Below are positions 14,244-22,446 of a stretch of DNA of 34,064 nucleotides, in pieces. The stretch is taken from positions 1 to 34,064 of the forward strand of contig CAZUAH010000090.1 of NCBI GenBank assembly GCA_964617665.1. The letters are read 5' to 3'. A program made the translations under genes and the position numbers. The DNA is from JADHUC01 sp964617665 (GTDB lineage: Bacteria > Planctomycetota > Planctomycetia > Pirellulales > Pirellulaceae). The notes below the pieces were generated by a model that was given only the letters and a program-made list of their open reading frames with translations, did no database searches and had not been told where the DNA came from. Numbering within the stretch: position 1 is the first letter of the stretch; each line of letters starts with the position of its first letter.

Positions 14244-16376
14244 ATGACAACACGAGGCAAAAAAAACCGACGATTGTCTGGCAAGAGCCGATTGGCCGTT
14301 CTTGCCATGGCCATCTGTTCGCTGCCGCTCTGGCCGACAGTCGGTCAGGATTCGGCAGCCACGGCCGCCGAAGGCGAGCGGTCCGATCAAGCTGTGGCCA
14401 CAGCGCGCTCCGCTGAGGGCCACGAGAACGAAAGCGTTGAACGGAAAACGGAAGACGGCGAAACCGCCTCGGTAGCGACGCTTCCCGAACCGACCAAGTT
14501 CGCTAAAACGCCGCAGTCTCTCAGCCGCGATGAAGCATCTCCCGTCCTTTCCATCGCGTGCTCGCCTGATGGCACCACTCTAGCATCGGCACACCAGGAC
14601 AAAACCGTCCGGCTTCGCGACACCCGTACCGGTGAAGTTAGGCGAATTCTCGGCGGGGAAGATGCCGAGGTGTCCTGCGTTGCCTTCTCTCCCGATGGCA
14701 AGACTCTAGCGATAGGCAGTTGCGACAACACGGTGAAACTATGGCAAGTTGCAGGCGACGACGAACCGACGTGTCTCGCCGGCCACACGGACTGGGTACT
14801 CGCCGTGGCGTTCGCCCCGGACGGAAAGACGGTCGCATCCGGCGGTTCTGACAAGACGGTTCGGTTGTGGGACATCGAGACGGCAAAGGAGAAAGCCGTC
14901 CTGGAAGGACACGACGCGTTGGTTCGGTGTTTGGCTTTCTCGCCGGACGGGAAGTTGCTGGCCTCCGGCAGCCCCGATAAGACAGTGAGACTCTGGGACG
15001 TTTCATTGAAGACTGAAACCACCGCGTTGGAAGGACGCCGCGGCGGCGCCCTGGCGTTTTCGCCGGACGGCAAGACGTTGGCCAGCGTTGGCGAAGATGG
15101 GGCGATTATCTTGCGAGACATGAAGACAGGTAACGAACGACGAATAGCTAGTCGTCATCGCGGCGCGATATGGTGTCTGGTTTTCTCGCCCCAAGGTGGA
15201 ACTCTGGCCAGTGGCAACTCGGACGCCACCATTGCGTTGTGGGATCCCGAATCCGCGTCCGAGCGAGACTCGCTCCGAGGCCACACGGAGTACGTCACGA
15301 CACTCGCGTTCACTCCGGATACCAGCGACTTGATCAGCGGCAGCACGGACGGAACCATCAAGCTCTGGAAGTCGCGGCAGCCACCCGTTCCACCGATTGT
15401 GACGTTGCCAGCGACAGACGACCGAGTTTGCTGCCGCTTCGCCTTCTTCTCTCCCGACGGACGGGTGATGGTCACTGCGGGCGATGACAAAGTAATCAAG
15501 GTCTGGGACGTGCAGACCGGCCGGTTGTTGCGAAAGGACAAGTATCGCGGTGGGACGCCCATCTGTGGGGAACTCTCGCCCGACGGTGAACTGCTGGCCA
15601 CGGGAACTTTCGGTGACACCGTTCACCTTTGGGATGTGGCAGCTGGCCGGCGGGTCGGCGAACTCACCACCGGCCAGAACAAACTCCTCGGTGTTGACTT
15701 TTCGCCCGACGGAGAGCGACTGGCCGTGGCCAGTGGGGGCAAGACCGTATCGGTGTGGCATGTCCAGTCGCACCAGAAGCTATGGGTGTCGGCCGAACAA
15801 TTGCTCCCGGTGACCAGCGTCACCTTTTCGCCCGATGGCAAAACACTCGCCACCGCAACGGGCAGCTGGAAGGAACGGGAAGAACCCGGCGAAGCAAAAC
15901 TGTGGGACGCCGAAAGCGGTAAGGAGTTGGCAACGGTGCCCGGTCTTCCCGGGGACAGCGCCGGGGTCTTTTCCTCCCCCTATGTTATATTCCTAGCCCC
16001 GGGGGGGGGCGACGCGACGCTGAGGATCTGGGACGCAGAATCACGGCAGCTCAACTTGACCATTTCGACAGCAGGCGCAATTCAGCGTATGACGTTCCTG
16101 CCGGACGGCGAATCGGTTCTGGCCGCGCATTACGGCGGCAGCGTATCGCACTGGGATGCGGACTCGGCTGAACTCGTGGCCGACTACGAAGCTCCAACCG
16201 AGAGGATAACCGTCCTAGAGTTATCGTATTCCCCTGACGGCTCGCTGTTGGCGACGTCCTCGACAGAGGGTGCCGTACGACTCTGGCCGACGATGCCCGC
16301 TGCAGCTTCAGGGCCGGGGACTTCTGCAGCTCTGGTGCGCGAATGGACATCGGACGCACGTGGTGCAAAGGAATAG
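14244..16376 (+). CDS. exported double WD40 beta-propeller protein
   Basis: The 710-residue product starts with a basic region and hydrophobic core (KKNRRLSGKSRLAVLAMAIC), a Sec-type signal peptide, then about 60 polar Ala/Glu-rich residues. Fourteen WD40 blades follow, recognised by repeated FSPDGKTLASG and TVRLWD motifs; blades 1-7 and 8-14 are separated by a Pro-rich linker (RQPPVPPIV), so two seven-bladed propellers are likely. Blades 12 and 13 are degenerate. Such proteins are protein-binding scaffolds; no catalytic domain is present. An upstream GTG at 14214 is in frame, but GCGGAG seven bases before the ATG at 14244, and the signal peptide placed right at the N-terminus, favour 14244. 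The next gene begins seven bases after its stop, implying an operon. A run of nine G at 16001-16009 lies inside blade 12. Confidence 0.88.
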   Translation: MTTRGKKNRRLSGKSRLAVLAMAICSLPLWPTVGQDSAATAAEGERSDQAVATARSAEGHENESVERKTEDGETASVATLPEPTKFAKTPQSLSRDEASPVLSIACSPDGTTLASAHQDKTVRLRDTRTGEVRRILGGEDAEVSCVAFSPDGKTLAIGSCDNTVKLWQVAGDDEPTCLAGHTDWVLAVAFAPDGKTVASGGSDKTVRLWDIETAKEKAVLEGHDALVRCLAFSPDGKLLASGSPDKTVRLWDVSLKTETTALEGRRGGALAFSPDGKTLASVGEDGAIILRDMKTGNERRIASRHRGAIWCLVFSPQGGTLASGNSDATIALWDPESASERDSLRGHTEYVTTLAFTPDTSDLISGSTDGTIKLWKSRQPPVPPIVTLPATDDRVCCRFAFFSPDGRVMVTAGDDKVIKVWDVQTGRLLRKDKYRGGTPICGELSPDGELLATGTFGDTVHLWDVAAGRRVGELTTGQNKLLGVDFSPDGERLAVASGGKTVSVWHVQSHQKLWVSAEQLLPVTSVTFSPDGKTLATATGSWKEREEPGEAKLWDAESGKELATVPGLPGDSAGVFSSPYVIFLAPGGGDATLRIWDAESRQLNLTISTAGAIQRMTFLPDGESVLAAHYGGSVSHWDADSAELVADYEAPTERITVLELSYSPDGSLLATSSTEGAVRLWPTMPAAASGPGTSAALVREWTSDARGAKE

Positions 16377-16383
16377 AGAATCC

Positions 16384-17733
16384 ATGTTTCGAAGACAATC
16401 TCGCCGGGAATTCCTTGGAACATGTGGCCCCGTGGCGGCGCTCACATTGACTGCAACCAACGGACGATGCGAGACGACGCCAACGTCCGCAGCACCGTCG
16501 TCCCGCAAGGACCTGACTCGTCTTCGCGCAAAGGTGCTGGATGGCGAAGTTCATCTGACGGCCTACAAATCCACGCCGGCGTTCCAAAGCAAGACTGGTG
16601 GGGGCCGGTTCCGGACCGTTCGCGTCTACCGACGCGAAGAGCCCGCTTTCACCTTCGGACAAGACTACGCGGAGTACTTTGACGGGCTACTCCATCGTGA
16701 CGCCGAGTTGGTCTTTCAAGGGCCGCTGAAGCCAGCCAACAACCGGAAATTCACCTATGTCGACAATTCTGCCAGGATCGGCTCCACCTATGCCTACTGG
16801 ATGGCTCCTGAGGTAGGTGAGCCAACCGGACCGGTTGCTGTCAAGGTCCGCGATCCTGAAGTGTGGTGGACGACGAATAAGATCGAACATGTCATCACCG
16901 AGTTGCGGGAGAAGTATCCAAGCATGGTCGCTGTGAAGGTAATCGGCCAGACAGTCCGCGGCCAGAAGATCCAGGGGATCCGGATCGGAAATGGAAAGCG
17001 ATGTATCGCCCTCGTCGGCGCCCTCCATGCGGGAGAATCGGGCCCCGAACTGATGCTTCCAGCTTTCGAAAGCATCCTTGCTGAGCGTAAGGACTTGCTC
17101 GCGCAGGTTTCGATCGCAGCGATCCCATCAGTCAACCTCGACGAACGCGGCAGACTGGCCGAGGGCGTACCGTGGTATTTGCGTACGAACGCGAATGGGG
17201 TCGACCTGAACCGCAACTATCCCGCCGACTGGGACACCGTCGACTATAACTACGGGCTGGATACATCCGATCCAGACTCCATGACCTATCGCGGGCCGAG
17301 ACCAGCGAGTGAACCCGAGACGCGCGCCGTGATGGATTTCCTTCGCGAGGGTCCCGTCGACGTGGTCTACTCGTTCCATTGTCTAGCCGGCATTTGTGGC
17401 GCGCATCTACTCGGACCTAAATGTGCAGCGAAGGACGGTGCTTACAACGCTGAGAGCGTTAAATTTGCCAACACGTATGCCACTGGCATGGATCCACTGC
17501 ATTCGGCCGTCAACGCGTTTCGTCATGGCACCTCGGCGGGCAGCCTCCCAGCATGGTGTTACCGCGAATTGCACGTTCCGGCGTTTGATCTGGAAATCTC
17601 CGCGCGCGAAACGGAGGCCCGGGCCAAGTGCGTCGTCGATCAAACCGATCGTCCACTGCTGAAAGAGTACCAGAAGCGGCACACGAACGGCCTCCGTAGC
17701 GTCCTCGAAGCGATGATCGCCAAGAAACTCTGA
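16384..17733 (+). CDS. Tat-exported M14-family zinc carboxypeptidase
   Basis: This 449-residue metallopeptidase is exported by the Tat route: the N-terminus is MFRRQSRREFLGT, containing the twin-arginine motif SRREFLG followed by a hydrophobic stretch. Residues 160-449 form the M14 peptidase domain with zinc ligands H215 and E218 (HAGES) and H332 (SFHCLAG), the carboxylate-binding R277 in DLNRNYP, and catalytic E404 in FDLEIS. The 130 residues before it look like a beta-rich accessory domain. The open frame extends upstream to 16270, but that part overlaps the WD40 gene, and the twin-arginine signal fixes the start at 16384. The substrate (peptide or peptidoglycan stem) is unknown. It is the second gene of a probable three-gene transcript. 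Confidence 0.88.
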   Translation: MFRRQSRREFLGTCGPVAALTLTATNGRCETTPTSAAPSSRKDLTRLRAKVLDGEVHLTAYKSTPAFQSKTGGGRFRTVRVYRREEPAFTFGQDYAEYFDGLLHRDAELVFQGPLKPANNRKFTYVDNSARIGSTYAYWMAPEVGEPTGPVAVKVRDPEVWWTTNKIEHVITELREKYPSMVAVKVIGQTVRGQKIQGIRIGNGKRCIALVGALHAGESGPELMLPAFESILAERKDLLAQVSIAAIPSVNLDERGRLAEGVPWYLRTNANGVDLNRNYPADWDTVDYNYGLDTSDPDSMTYRGPRPASEPETRAVMDFLREGPVDVVYSFHCLAGICGAHLLGPKCAAKDGAYNAESVKFANTYATGMDPLHSAVNAFRHGTSAGSLPAWCYRELHVPAFDLEISARETEARAKCVVDQTDRPLLKEYQKRHTNGLRSVLEAMIAKKL

Positions 17734-17757
17734 CTCGTTGTACCAGCCAAGCAGAGA

Positions 17758-19914
17758 ATGGAACAACTACCAATCCCCACGCGGAATCGTCTCGTGACTA
17801 TCTGCAACTCGAAATGGCTGGTGCTTGCGGTCTGGCTACCGCTTCTCGCGTGCTCGCTGGCCTCAGGCGATCTGCCACCACGTAACGGTTCCGTTCTCGT
17901 TCCCACTCAATCATGGCCGCATCGCCCTGGTCCGCGGTCTGTGAAGGCCTTGATTCACTACCCTGGTGGCAAACTGGATGACGTGAACGAGCAAACGGGC
18001 GTCATGCTAACGCTGCACAATTGGGGCGGCGAGGATTGTGCGGGCACGGCCAATCCGAACTCGTTGGCCAATCGGCTGAACGTGGTCGCCGTTTGCGTCA
18101 ACTACTTGCAGAGCGGCCGCAAGGCATCGATCGAAGATCCCCAACCGTATGACTTTGGCTACCTGCAATCATTGGATGCGCTTCGAGCGTTGTGGTTTGT
18201 GTGGGACGGTCTGAAGAAGGGCGAGCGGCCATTTGATAGCAGTCGCATTTTCTGTACCGGTGGTTCCGGTGGCGGCAACGTGACGTTGATGGCCAACAAA
18301 CTGGCCCCGCGCACCTTCGCTTGCGTGATCGACATGTGCGGCATGAAGAAACTCAGTCACGACATTGCCTTCAATCTCCCGGGCGGCAGCGGATTGAACG
18401 CTCGCTGGAGCCGAGACCCCAAACACCCGAACTATTTGAGTGCGGATAACCAAGAGATTCGATTCGTCGGCCATCCGGGCCACCTGGCTGCGATGAGGCA
18501 AATCGGAGTTTCTGGCAAGGTGATTGTCATCCACGGTGTCGACGACATGACTTGCCCGTATTCTGAAGCACGCGAAATGGTTGCCAACATGCGGAGCGTC
18601 GGTCTGGACGTTGAACCTCACTTCATCACCAAAGACGACATCGACGGCCGCGTCTTTACCAGCACCGGTCACGCGTTGGGGAATCGCACGGAAATCGTGT
18701 TTCGCGTGGCGGAGGAGTATCTTTCGCCTAATAGTCCACAATCGATCCGGCGCCGCGGACTGAGCGACTTCGAGTGTCGCGACGAGATTCGTTACGTCAC
18801 GTCGAACGGTCAATTCGTCATCTCTTACCACGCCGGATATCCCGTTGGCCGTTTCGAATCGGCTTTGCCTCCGATCGAATACGAAGAACATCAAGACTTG
18901 ACGTACTACCTCGACCGTGAAGGACGCCGTCATGAAATTAGAAGCGCGGCCGATTGGGAGAAACGCCGCGAACACATTTTGGCTAACATGCAACTGGTGA
19001 TGGGCCGTCTGCCAGACGCGACGCAACGAGTGCCGTTGAATGTCAAAGTGATTGAAGAGAAACAGGCCGACTTACTGACAAGACGAAAGATCTCTTACCA
19101 GAGCGACCCGTTTGATCGCGTGACTGCGTGGTTGTTGATTCCCGATGCACAGTCAAGCGGAACAGATGTCCCGCCCCGGACGGACGGCTCTGGAGAGCCA
19201 TCCTACAGAAGAATGCCCGCCGTCCTTTGTCTTCACCAGACCGTGGGTGAAGGAAAGGACGAACCGGTTGGGCTGGCGGGCAGCGACAACATGCATTATG
19301 CCCTCGAACTTGCGCAACGAGGTTACGTGACGCTTGCGCCTGATTATCCGTCACTAGGCGAACACGCGTACGACTTTTCCGTTAACGCCGAATATGCCAG
19401 CGGCACGATGAAGGCGATTTGGGACAATATTCGCGCCGTGGATCTACTGACTTCCTTTCCAGAAGTCGACTCACAACGAATCGGTGTGATTGGACATTCG
19501 CTGGGCGGACACAATGCAATGTTCACCGCCGCATTCGACCCGCGCCTGAAAGCGATCGTATCCAGTTGTGGATTCACCACTTTTCACAAAGACGACGTTC
19601 CAAGCTGGACCGGTCCGCGCTATATGCCTCGAATCGCAACAATCTACAAGAACGAAGCGAAGCGATTACCGTTCGACTTTGCCGAGATTGTAGGCAGCTT
19701 CGCGCCACGCCCGTTCTTGGCGTGCGCGGCCACGAACGACAGGGACTTCGACGTCAGTGGGGTCCGTGACGTGATTCAGGCAGTTCGGCCCGTATACACG
19801 CTGTTGGGCAAGGCAGACTGCTTGCAGGCAATCTACCCAGAAGGGCCTCACGACTTCCCACCGCACGCTCGCAAACGGGCATACGAGTTCCTCGACAAGC
19901 ATCTGCGAAACTGA
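17758..19914 (+). CDS. exported double alpha/beta-hydrolase protein
   Basis: A 718-residue protein with two hydrolase domains. A hydrophobic segment (WLVLAVWLPLLACSLASG, 20-37) acts as signal peptide. The first domain (about 45-325) has nucleophile S170 in CTGGSGGGN, D262/D263 in HGVDDMTCPY and H305 in STGHALGN; it recalls DUF2920-type hydrolases, with low certainty. The second (about 385-718) has S581 in IGHSLGGHN, a likely acid near D661-D663 and H698 in GPHDFPPH, like dienelactone-hydrolase or acetyl-xylan-esterase relatives of planctomycetes. Both triads look complete. It begins 24 bases after the peptidase stop and so is probably co-transcribed. Residues 464-485 form a hydrophilic insertion encoded by a DNA palindrome. 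Esterase activity on carbohydrate or peptide esters is a guess. Confidence 0.85.
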   Translation: MEQLPIPTRNRLVTICNSKWLVLAVWLPLLACSLASGDLPPRNGSVLVPTQSWPHRPGPRSVKALIHYPGGKLDDVNEQTGVMLTLHNWGGEDCAGTANPNSLANRLNVVAVCVNYLQSGRKASIEDPQPYDFGYLQSLDALRALWFVWDGLKKGERPFDSSRIFCTGGSGGGNVTLMANKLAPRTFACVIDMCGMKKLSHDIAFNLPGGSGLNARWSRDPKHPNYLSADNQEIRFVGHPGHLAAMRQIGVSGKVIVIHGVDDMTCPYSEAREMVANMRSVGLDVEPHFITKDDIDGRVFTSTGHALGNRTEIVFRVAEEYLSPNSPQSIRRRGLSDFECRDEIRYVTSNGQFVISYHAGYPVGRFESALPPIEYEEHQDLTYYLDREGRRHEIRSAADWEKRREHILANMQLVMGRLPDATQRVPLNVKVIEEKQADLLTRRKISYQSDPFDRVTAWLLIPDAQSSGTDVPPRTDGSGEPSYRRMPAVLCLHQTVGEGKDEPVGLAGSDNMHYALELAQRGYVTLAPDYPSLGEHAYDFSVNAEYASGTMKAIWDNIRAVDLLTSFPEVDSQRIGVIGHSLGGHNAMFTAAFDPRLKAIVSSCGFTTFHKDDVPSWTGPRYMPRIATIYKNEAKRLPFDFAEIVGSFAPRPFLACAATNDRDFDVSGVRDVIQAVRPVYTLLGKADCLQAIYPEGPHDFPPHARKRAYEFLDKHLRN
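19182..19203. repeat. palindrome inserted in the hydrolase coding sequence
   Basis: GGACGGCTCT and AGAGCCATCC form an inverted repeat (9 of 10 positions) around GG, inside the double-hydrolase gene. It encodes the polar stretch RTDGSGEPSYRR, where related hydrolases normally pass directly from the LLIP strand to the PAVLCLHQ strand. The arrangement suggests a mobile palindromic element that entered in frame in a surface loop. Confidence 0.5.
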
Positions 19915-20065
19915 CGATTCTGGGATCGCCGTGAAGACTTGCCAACCTCGGCCCAGGATCTACCATCGGGTCGGCCAGTCCGCTACAATCAGGCTCGAAT
20001 GGGGACGTTGGCCGCAACGGCGGTTTGGAATGTGTTTGGCTCTGTTTGAATGAGGAGTTCTGGAG

Positions 20066-20908
20066 ATGTCTGAACAGTGGCAGGTTGGTGTTTGTAGTTG
20101 GTCCCTCCAGGTCCAAAACATCCCGGAACTCGAGAATCTGCTCGAACAGATCGGTGTGTCTCAAGTCCACTTGGCGCTAGGCGATCCGCATCACGCTTCG
20201 TGGGAGGAGGACGATGCGACCTTTATCGAACGTGTCCAGAATGCCTCATTTACCTCAACGGCGGCGATGCTTGCGTTTCCCGGCGAGGACTACACATCAC
20301 CCGCAACGATCCAGAAGACGGGTGGTTTTGCCGATCCGGCGCTCCGAGAAGAGCGATTGGAGTTGGTCGCATGGGGTGCCAAGAAAGCGAAGGCACTGGC
20401 CCTTTCGGTCATGTCGGTCCACGCGGGCTTCCTTCCCGAGGTCGGGAGCCCCGAGCGAGGGGACTTCATCGACTGCCTCCGACGTGCGCTTGACATCTCG
20501 GGCGAGCAGGACGTGACGCTTGCATTCGAGACAGGCCAGGAAACGGCGTCGCTGCTCCGCGCGACCCTCGACGAACTCGATCACCCCCTAGCAAAGGTGA
20601 ACTTCGACCCGGCCAACATGCTCTTGTACAACAAGGGCAATCCCATCGAAGGGGTCCGCATCCTTGGCCCGGATATCGTCCATGTCCACGTCAAAGACGC
20701 CAACGTGCCTGCCGTCGAGGGCGAATGGGGTGCCGAAGTGCCGCTGGGCGAGGGCCAAGTGAACATGGCCGCCTATCTGGACGTTCTGGCCGAAGTCGGC
20801 TACTCGGGCCCGCTTCCGATCGAGCGAGAGGTAGGCGATCAGGCGGCCCGTGTGCGAGACGTCTCGGGCGGCGCCGCTCTGCTCAACCGGCTGATCTCCG
20901 AACGGTAG
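20066..20908 (+). CDS. xylose-isomerase-like TIM-barrel (sugar isomerase/epimerase)
   Basis: The 280-residue product is a cytoplasmic AP-endonuclease-2/xylose-isomerase-type TIM barrel, the superfamily of sugar-phosphate isomerases and epimerases. Putative metal ligands sit at the expected strand ends: E155 (AFETGQ), D181 (NFDPANM), H206/H208 (HVHVKDAN) and E253 (PIEREVG). The start WQVGVCSWSLQ is the usual first strand. There is no signal peptide. GAGGAG lies eight bases before the ATG. The gene converges with the aldolase gene, 59 bases apart. The substrate cannot be told; isomerisation or epimerisation of a sugar or inositol derivative is likely. Confidence 0.85.
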   Translation: MSEQWQVGVCSWSLQVQNIPELENLLEQIGVSQVHLALGDPHHASWEEDDATFIERVQNASFTSTAAMLAFPGEDYTSPATIQKTGGFADPALREERLELVAWGAKKAKALALSVMSVHAGFLPEVGSPERGDFIDCLRRALDISGEQDVTLAFETGQETASLLRATLDELDHPLAKVNFDPANMLLYNKGNPIEGVRILGPDIVHVHVKDANVPAVEGEWGAEVPLGEGQVNMAAYLDVLAEVGYSGPLPIEREVGDQAARVRDVSGGAALLNRLISER

Positions 20909-20967
20909 CGATTGGCGCAAATGAACGTTCTGCTGATCCGCACGTGGATATGACTCCGCGCGCCAGC

Positions 20968-21987
20968 TCACGCCATGCCGCGTTTCTTGAGTTCACCCAC
21001 GACGCTCTGAACGATGCGGGCGACGGCTTCGGGGGCCGTACCTTGCCCCACTGGGCAACCGCCAATCGGTTCGTCGGTAAAACCTTCGGCGGCGAGTAGA
21101 CACTGCAGTTCGCGGCTCAGCGCGTCTAGTTCCAGCTTCTGGCTTTCTGATTTTGGCTGCCGGCCGATGCCGACGTCGATGCCTCGCAAACGCAACGCCG
21201 CGCGGAATCCTTCGGGGAACTCGGCCGAATAGATCATGGAATCAAAGAGCTTGAGCAGACGATACTGCAGATCACGCGCCTCGTCCAAGCGGCTGGCAAT
21301 CGTCAGGTCGTACAATTTGCGCGTGATCTCTGGCACAATGCCGCTGGTGGCGTTCGTGCCCCCATCACAGCCGATCAAGAGCATCGGCATCAGTGCCGCG
21401 TCCCAACCCGTCAGGAAACTGAAATCGGGGCGAATGGGGCGCACTTCGGCAATCATGCGCATCATGTTGGGCAGATCGCCGGACGAGTCCTTGATCCCCA
21501 CAACACGCGGGCATTCTTCCGCCAAACGCCTCACGGTCGGTACCTCGATGGGCGATGCGAACATGGGGATGTTGTACAGAGTCACGTCGATGGGCGAATT
21601 GTCGGCGATTTCTTTGAAGTAGGCGTAGACGCCCGCCGCTGTAAGCTTGTAGTAAAACGGCGATACAATTGCTACCGCCTTCACACCGAGCCCGTGATAG
21701 TGCTCGCACGCCTTGATCGTCTCGCGCGAGTTTGCTTCCGCCGCACCGGCCAGAATCGGCACTCGACCGGCCGCCTGATCAGCCATGATTTCGACAATGC
21801 GGCGACGCTCCTCGGCAGTGAACCGCGTGAACTCGCCGGTCGAACCGTTCGGATACAATCCGTGGACGCCCCGTTCGATCAACCAGTCCACGTACTGGCG
21901 CAACTCCGGTTCATTGATCTCGCCCTTCGCATCGAGAGGGACGATATTGGGTGTGAATATGCCGGTAAGACGATTTGTATCGGACAT
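20968..21987 (-). CDS. DapA/NanA-family class I aldolase
   Basis: This is a 339-residue TIM-barrel lyase of the dihydrodipicolinate synthase / N-acetylneuraminate lyase family, which uses a Schiff base with pyruvate. The Schiff-base lysine is K166 in VVGIKDSSGD, the catalytic tyrosine Y138 in TLYNIP, and the carboxylate-binding loop is NGSTGEF (47-53). It is about 40 residues longer than typical DapA, with the excess at the C-terminus (after DVGIGRQP). The sequence does not decide between DapA, NanA, a keto-deoxy-sugar-acid aldolase or another activity. The frame extends to 22032, but the ATG at 21987 begins the family's usual N-terminus (NRLTGIFTPNIVP), so I choose it. The convergent TIM-barrel gene hints at sugar catabolism. 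Confidence 0.87.
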   Translation of the reverse strand: MSDTNRLTGIFTPNIVPLDAKGEINEPELRQYVDWLIERGVHGLYPNGSTGEFTRFTAEERRRIVEIMADQAAGRVPILAGAAEANSRETIKACEHYHGLGVKAVAIVSPFYYKLTAAGVYAYFKEIADNSPIDVTLYNIPMFASPIEVPTVRRLAEECPRVVGIKDSSGDLPNMMRMIAEVRPIRPDFSFLTGWDAALMPMLLIGCDGGTNATSGIVPEITRKLYDLTIASRLDEARDLQYRLLKLFDSMIYSAEFPEGFRAALRLRGIDVGIGRQPKSESQKLELDALSRELQCLLAAEGFTDEPIGGCPVGQGTAPEAVARIVQSVVGELKKRGMA

Positions 21988-22446
21988 CGAGTGTTGCTGC
22001 CTTGGTTGTTCAGAGACGATCAGATGCGTCAAAATGGAGAATCGCGGCGAATTCTACCATTTGGCTCTTCAAAGATAGCTCAGACTCCCGTCGCATGCCA
22101 TGTGCCACCCACGTGCCCACTAGCCGGAAGTTCATCCTGCCGCGAGGGGACGCGACTTTCATCTCACGCAACACTGGCCGATTGGACGCGATTTCCGCAC
22201 ACGGTCCGGTCGGCAAGAAGATGTGAACGAAACCGCACAATGACGGTTAAATTCTCGTAAGGCGGGACCGTGGTATTGCGTTCTGCGTATCCGCCCCGCA
22301 TTCATCCGTCGCACAGGGGACTCGCTTCACGAAACGCCCCCGCTGTTTGGAGAACAAATCGCGTCGAAGCCCCTGGTATCGTCATTTCGCGCAGACTGTG
22401 TTACCATCAGTCTTGGTGGATCACCCTTGCTGAACGTGCTGGTATC
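21988..22446. other. divergent intergenic region before the sigma54 activator
   Basis: This gap of about 460 bases holds the promoters of the aldolase (leftward) and the activator (rightward). The activator's reading frame stays open back to 22270, but that stretch lacks the family's features and has a codon pattern unlike the gene. I find no sigma54-type GG-N10-GC element, no clear -10/-35 pair and no hairpin of note. Confidence 0.45.

Noticed and set aside
16270..16383. N-terminal extension of the M14 peptidase
   Set aside because: It overlaps the WD40 gene in another frame, and the twin-arginine signal begins at the ATG at 16384.
22270..22446. N-terminal extension of the sigma54 activator
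   Set aside because: Pro/Arg-rich residues without conservation features precede the FHA fold; kept only as an alternative start.
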